Source: Pseudomonadota bacterium (lineage in GTDB: Bacteria > Pseudomonadota > Alphaproteobacteria > ATCC43930 > CGMCC-115725). From it: 35,333 nt of DNA. Positions 32,530 through 35,333 of this stretch are shown here, in pieces. Below the pieces are notes generated by a model. That model saw only the letters and a program-made list of their open reading frames with translations, ran no database searches and was not told where the DNA came from. The DNA lies in assembly GCA_021812165.1 (NCBI GenBank), contig JAKAOO010000006.1, positions 1-35,333 of the forward strand. Reading direction: 5' to 3'. The stretch's first letter is position 1; each line of letters starts with the position of its first letter. The translations under genes and the position numbers were made by a program.

Positions 32530-33563
32530 CGCGGCCTCTCGATGAGGCACGCATCGCCATAGGAATAAAAACGGTAACCGGCGGCGAGGGCATGGGCGTA
32601 AGCGGCACGAATGCGGTCGATTCCGGCGAGCGCCGAAACCAGCATCAAAAGGGTCGAGCGCGGCAGGTGAAAATTGGTCAAGAGCATGTCGATGGCGCGA
32701 AAGCGGTATCCGGGAAGGATGAAAAGGCGGGTCTCGCCGGCGAACGGTTCGATCTCGCCATCTTCTGCGGCGGCGCTTTCGAGAAGCCGGAGACTCGTCG
32801 TGCCGACCGCGACGATGCGCCCGCCCGCCTGCCGCGCCCGGTTGATCCGGGAGGCCGCCGCGGCGCTTATAGAGCCTTCCTCGGCGTGCATCGGATGCTC
32901 GCGCGGATCGGCCACCCGGACCGGGAGGAATGTTCCGGGACCGACATGAAGGGTCACCGTGGCGGAAAGGATGCCGCGCGCTTCGAGCGCCGAAAGGAGC
33001 CTCGGGGTGAAGTGAAGGCCGGCGGTCGGCGCGGCCACCGCCCCTTCGGCGCGGGCGAAGATCGTCTGGTAAAGGGTCTTGTCGCGCGGGTCGCCGCCTT
33101 CGGGACGCGAAAGGTAAGGCGGCAAAGGCATCGCGCCGTGGTGGGCGAGCGCCTCGCGAAACGCCTCTCCCTCGACGCCGAAATCGAGGCTTACGTCGCC
33201 TTCGAGACGCTTTTCGAGAACGCGTGCGGAAAAATCCGGCGCGAAGGAGACGAGATCGCCCATGCGCAAGCGCTTTGCCCCTTTGACAAAGGCGCGCCAG
33301 ACCCCGCCCCCTTCGTCGCGAATGAGCGTCGCTTCCACTTTCGCCTCTCCGCGCCGCCCGTAAAGCCGCGCCGGGATCACCTTCGTATCGTTGAAGACGA
33401 GGAGGTCGCCTCGGCGCAGCAACAGCGGCAGCTCGGCGATCCGCTTATCGGCGAATAGCCCATCCGCCGGGATCAGAAGGAGCCGTGCCGCGTCGCGAGG
33501 CTCGCTGGGATACTGCGCGATCCGTTCACGCGGCAGGTCGTAATCGAAATCCTCGATGCGCAT
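32526..33563 (-). CDS. queA: S-adenosylmethionine:tRNA ribosyltransferase-isomerase
   Basis: The product is 345 aa, full length for QueA. It transfers and rearranges the ribosyl part of SAM onto preQ1-tRNA to give epoxyqueuosine. Diagnostic stretches include the N-terminal [56 protein letters not shown] and [19 protein letters not shown]. It is the first gene of the queA-tgt-queF-queG-DUF6460 operon. The promoter should lie in 33564-33721, shared with the divergent SGNH gene. Confidence 0.97.
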   Translation of the reverse strand: MRIEDFDYDLPRERIAQYPSEPRDAARLLLIPADGLFADKRIAELPLLLRRGDLLVFNDTKVIPARLYGRRGEAKVEATLIRDEGGGVWRAFVKGAKRLRMGDLVSFAPDFSARVLEKRLEGDVSLDFGVEGEAFREALAHHGAMPLPPYLSRPEGGDPRDKTLYQTIFARAEGAVAAPTAGLHFTPRLLSALEARGILSATVTLHVGPGTFLPVRVADPREHPMHAEEGSISAAAASRINRARQAGGRIVAVGTTSLRLLESAAAEDGEIEPFAGETRLFILPGYRFRAIDMLLTNFHLPRSTLLMLVSALAGIDRIRAAYAHALAAGYRFYSYGDACLIERPR

Positions 33564-33721
33564 CCGCCCATCTTATCCGAGAGAGAAGCCGAGGCGGGAG
33601 CGCGCTTGCCGCCGCGTCACCGCCGCCATCTGGAATCGCCGGATGACCGTTTGAAGCGCGCCCGCTCTCCGTTAGGATCGGCGTGCAGAAAGTCCTGCCG
33701 CTCGCGAAGGGGAGAAGCGCC

Positions 33722-34888
33722 ATGCGACAAGAAGAGCACTGGGTTGGAACCTGGACGGCGGCTCCCGCTCCCGCCGAGGGGGTCGCATTCGCGAACCAGC
33801 CGGGTGTCGCCTTTGCGAACCAGACCTTGCGGATGTACGCCCGCGTCAGCATCGGCGGGGCGAGGCTGCGCGTGCGTCTCTCGAATGCGCATGGGGCGGG
33901 AAAAATTCAGATCGGCGCCGCGCGGATCGGGCTTCGCGAGAAGGGCTCCGCGATCGTTCCGGGGAGCGATCGCCGGCTCACCTTCGGCGGCAAGGAGGAG
34001 GTGACGATCGCGGCCGGCGCGCCCGCTCTGAGCGACCCCGTCGAACTCGATCTGCCGCCGCTCTCCGATCTCGCCGTCAGCCTTTATCTGCCGGTGGAGG
34101 TGCCGGCGGGCCTCGGGATCACCGGACGTTACGCGCGCCAAACCCACTATGTTTCGCCACCGGGTGACTTCACGCGGGCGGCGGAGATGCCGGTCGGCCG
34201 ATTGACCGATGACTGGTATTTCCTTTGCGGCGTCGATGTCGTCGCGCCGCGAGAAGTGGGCGGCATCGTCGCTCTCGGCGACTCCCTGACCGACGCCAAC
34301 ATCTCCACCCACGACTCTCACTCGCGTTGGCCCGACGAGCTCGCCCGCCGGCTCGTCGCCCGCGGCGGCCGCATGCTCGCAGTGATGAATGAGGGGCTCG
34401 GCGGCAACCGCATTCTTCACGACATCCGCGGCGACAGCGGGCTCAAGCGCTTCGATCGCGATGTCCTGGCACAGCCCGGCGTCACCCACGCGATCATCCT
34501 TCTCGGCACCAACGATATCCGCAACCGCTGGAGGAAGCCCGATGAAGAGGTGACGGCGGAAGAGATGATCGCGGGTTTGCAGCAGCTTGCGGTTCGCGCG
34601 CAGGCGCGCGGCGTCAAGATCTTCGGCGGCACTCTTCTCGGTTTCGAGAACGAGACTTTTCTTCCGGGCGCTTATACCCCCGAACGCGAAGCGGTTCGGC
34701 AAAAGGTCAACGCGTGGATCCGCGAAGCGGGCACCTTCGACGCCGTCATCGATTTCGAGAAGGCGCTTGCCGACCCCGAGCATCCCTCGCGCATGCTCGC
34801 CCTTTATGATTGCGGCGACCACCTCCATCCGAGCGACCTCGGCTACAAGAAAATGGGCGAGGCGATCGATTTGTCTCTGTTCGATTGA
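33722..34888 (+). CDS. SGNH/GDSL-family hydrolase
   Basis: The product is 388 aa. An N-terminal beta-rich domain (about 1-170; WVGTWTAAPAPAEG opening) precedes the SGNH domain. Block I is ALGDSLTD with Ser188 as nucleophile, block II the EGLGGNR glycine, block III GTNDIR, and block V DHLHPSDLGY with the Asp-His pair. The layout resembles the GDSL-like lipase/acylhydrolase family with the WVGTWTAA start, which includes esterases acting on acylated carbohydrates. There is no clear signal peptide. The ATG at 33722 follows GGGGAGAAG. It is divergent from queA, sharing a 158-bp intergenic region. Confidence 0.9.
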   Translation: MRQEEHWVGTWTAAPAPAEGVAFANQPGVAFANQTLRMYARVSIGGARLRVRLSNAHGAGKIQIGAARIGLREKGSAIVPGSDRRLTFGGKEEVTIAAGAPALSDPVELDLPPLSDLAVSLYLPVEVPAGLGITGRYARQTHYVSPPGDFTRAAEMPVGRLTDDWYFLCGVDVVAPREVGGIVALGDSLTDANISTHDSHSRWPDELARRLVARGGRMLAVMNEGLGGNRILHDIRGDSGLKRFDRDVLAQPGVTHAIILLGTNDIRNRWRKPDEEVTAEEMIAGLQQLAVRAQARGVKIFGGTLLGFENETFLPGAYTPEREAVRQKVNAWIREAGTFDAVIDFEKALADPEHPSRMLALYDCGDHLHPSDLGYKKMGEAIDLSLFD

Positions 34889-34902
34889 AAGGCGGGCGCG
34901 CG

Positions 34903-34934
34903 CCGGCAGATCTCCTCATAAACCCTTCTGCCGG
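34903..34934. terminator. possible bidirectional terminator hairpin
   Basis: CCGGCAGA at 34903-34910 pairs with TCTGCCGG at 34927-34934, an eight-base perfect stem with a 16-base loop, between the convergent SGNH hydrolase and the interrupted minus-strand gene. It overlaps the last codons of the latter. There is no T-tract, so this is a weak candidate. Confidence 0.3.
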
Positions 34935-35229
34935 GCCTTGAGGCGTCTCATCAGCTCCTGCTCCTTGCGAAAGGCGTCCGGAAGGCTCCCGTATTTGAGC
35001 GAAATCGCTTATTCCTCTGCTTCCGGTGAATTCAACATTTAGCCGTCATGGCCGGGCTTGACCCGGCCATCCACGTGCAAAAATATAAATATTTCTCAAC
35101 CATTTCGTGGATGCCCGGAACAAGTCCGGGCATGACGTAAGACGCAAGATCTGGGAATACCTGACACAGAGGGATAAGCTTTTGAGCGAAATCGTGCAGT
35201 TGTCGAGAGCCTTCTTCAATTCTCCCAGA
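34916..35229 (-). pseudogene. 3' end of an unidentified gene, interrupted by MITE copy 2
   Basis: Removing the 177-bp element and one 10-bp duplication gives a continuous minus-strand frame of about 42 codons ending at the TGA at 34916-34918. It reads LGELKKALDNCTISLKYGSL then PDAFRKEQELMRRLKARQKG and a final Leu. The charged helical tail looks like a real C-terminus, but I do not recognise the family. As it stands, translation entering from upstream would run into the element. At its upstream edge (35230) another element end begins, so the gene may be broken twice. Its remaining part is outside the window. Confidence 0.5.
35005..35181 (+). mobile_element. 177-bp MITE, copy 2
   Basis: It has the same length as copy 1 (183-359) and is about 93% identical to its reverse complement by eye (about a dozen differences). 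It is flanked by the 10-bp direct repeat TTGAGCGAAA (34995-35004 and 35182-35191); the match extends by chance to 14 bases. Terminal inverted repeats are TCGCTTATTCCTCTGCTTC at the left and AAGCTTATCCCTCTGTGTC read inward from the right. It lies inside the 3' end of a minus-strand gene and is inverted relative to copy 1. Confidence 0.85.
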
Positions 35230-35248
35230 AGGCTTATCCCTCTGCGTC
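35230..35248 (+). repeat. solo terminal repeat of the MITE family, possible end of a parent insertion sequence
   Basis: AGGCTTATCCCTCTGCGTC is identical over 19 bases to the left end of MITE copy 1 (183-201), but the sequence after it (CGGGGCTGCAAAATG...) is unlike the MITE interior. This is what the end of a larger element sharing the same terminal repeats would look like. It would extend rightward past 35333. The stretch 35249-35333 holds no recognised gene; a GGGAGACCGCCGTG near 35320 could be the ribosome binding site and GTG start of a transposase. Confidence 0.6.
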
Positions 35249-35333
35249 CGGGGCTGCAAAATGTTGTGGTGGGCGGGGTCGGATTGTGATAGAACGAACC
35301 ACGAACGTGAGCCGATCGGGAGACCGCCGTGAC

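Noticed and set aside
35032-35259. 75-codon minus-strand frame at the right edge
   Set aside because: It reads through MITE copy 2 and the adjacent solo end and is not a native gene.
1-35333. CRISPR arrays, tRNA or rRNA genes, phage genes
   Set aside because: Nothing resembling regular spacer-repeat arrays, tRNA cloverleaf ends or rRNA core sequences was noticed on either strand; a dedicated RNA search was not possible.

Overview
The window looks like chromosomal DNA of a hopanoid-producing alphaproteobacterium, most likely in the Hyphomicrobiales (a Beijerinckiaceae/Methylocystaceae-like lineage). This is inferred from four things: the high GC content, an alphaproteobacterial RNase E with an acidic S1-domain insert and a C-terminal GWW motif, the hopanoid genes hpnN and hpnK, and short palindromic repeats of a kind common in this order. 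No rRNA, tRNA, CRISPR array or phage gene was seen.

Layout. 1-939 (minus strand): an AT-richer gene for a serine-dehydrogenase-proteinase (ClpP/SppA-fold) protein, split by a 177-bp MITE. 1083-3677 (minus): an SDR dehydrogenase, a KDG-kinase-type PfkB sugar kinase and a creatininase-family hydrolase, a probable sugar-acid operon. 4213-8391 (plus): RNase E and an M48/TPR periplasmic metalloprotease. 8392-10637: a two-domain universal stress protein with an FNR/FixK box and two small unknown genes, bracketed by two direct copies of a palindromic intergenic repeat. 10635-12854: an alpha/beta hydrolase, a GT4 glycosyltransferase and a tiny lipoprotein. 12938-17500: a tetronate (erythronate/threonate) catabolic set, otnC and otnK on minus, otnI and denD on plus, with a vapBC toxin-antitoxin pair between the halves. 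17513-22878 (minus): a CUT2-type sugar ABC importer, preceded by a DUF2283 gene and a His-rich LVIVD beta-propeller gene. 23163-25347 (plus): an OmpR-type regulator and its histidine kinase. 25946-29387: hpnN and hpnK, convergent with overlapping 3' ends. 29598-33563 (minus): a tightly coupled queuosine operon, queA-tgt-queF-queG-DUF6460. 33722-34888 (plus): an SGNH/GDSL hydrolase. 34916-35229 (minus): the 3' end of an unidentified gene, interrupted by a second copy of the same MITE, followed by another terminal repeat that may be the end of a full-size parent insertion sequence lying past the window.

How the genes fit together. The importer could bring in a four-carbon acid sugar. DenD would oxidise it, OtnI isomerise it, OtnK phosphorylate it and OtnC decarboxylate it to dihydroxyacetone phosphate. 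The SDR/KDG-kinase/creatininase operon points to a second sugar-acid route. No dedicated transcription factor for either route is in the window. The que genes make the queuosine anticodon modification from preQ0 onward. HpnN and HpnK act on hopanoid trafficking and head-group maturation.

The most novel-looking structure is the mobile MITE family: two 177-bp copies with matching ends and 10-bp target duplications, each breaking a gene, in inverted orientation about 34.6 kb apart, plus a third solo end.
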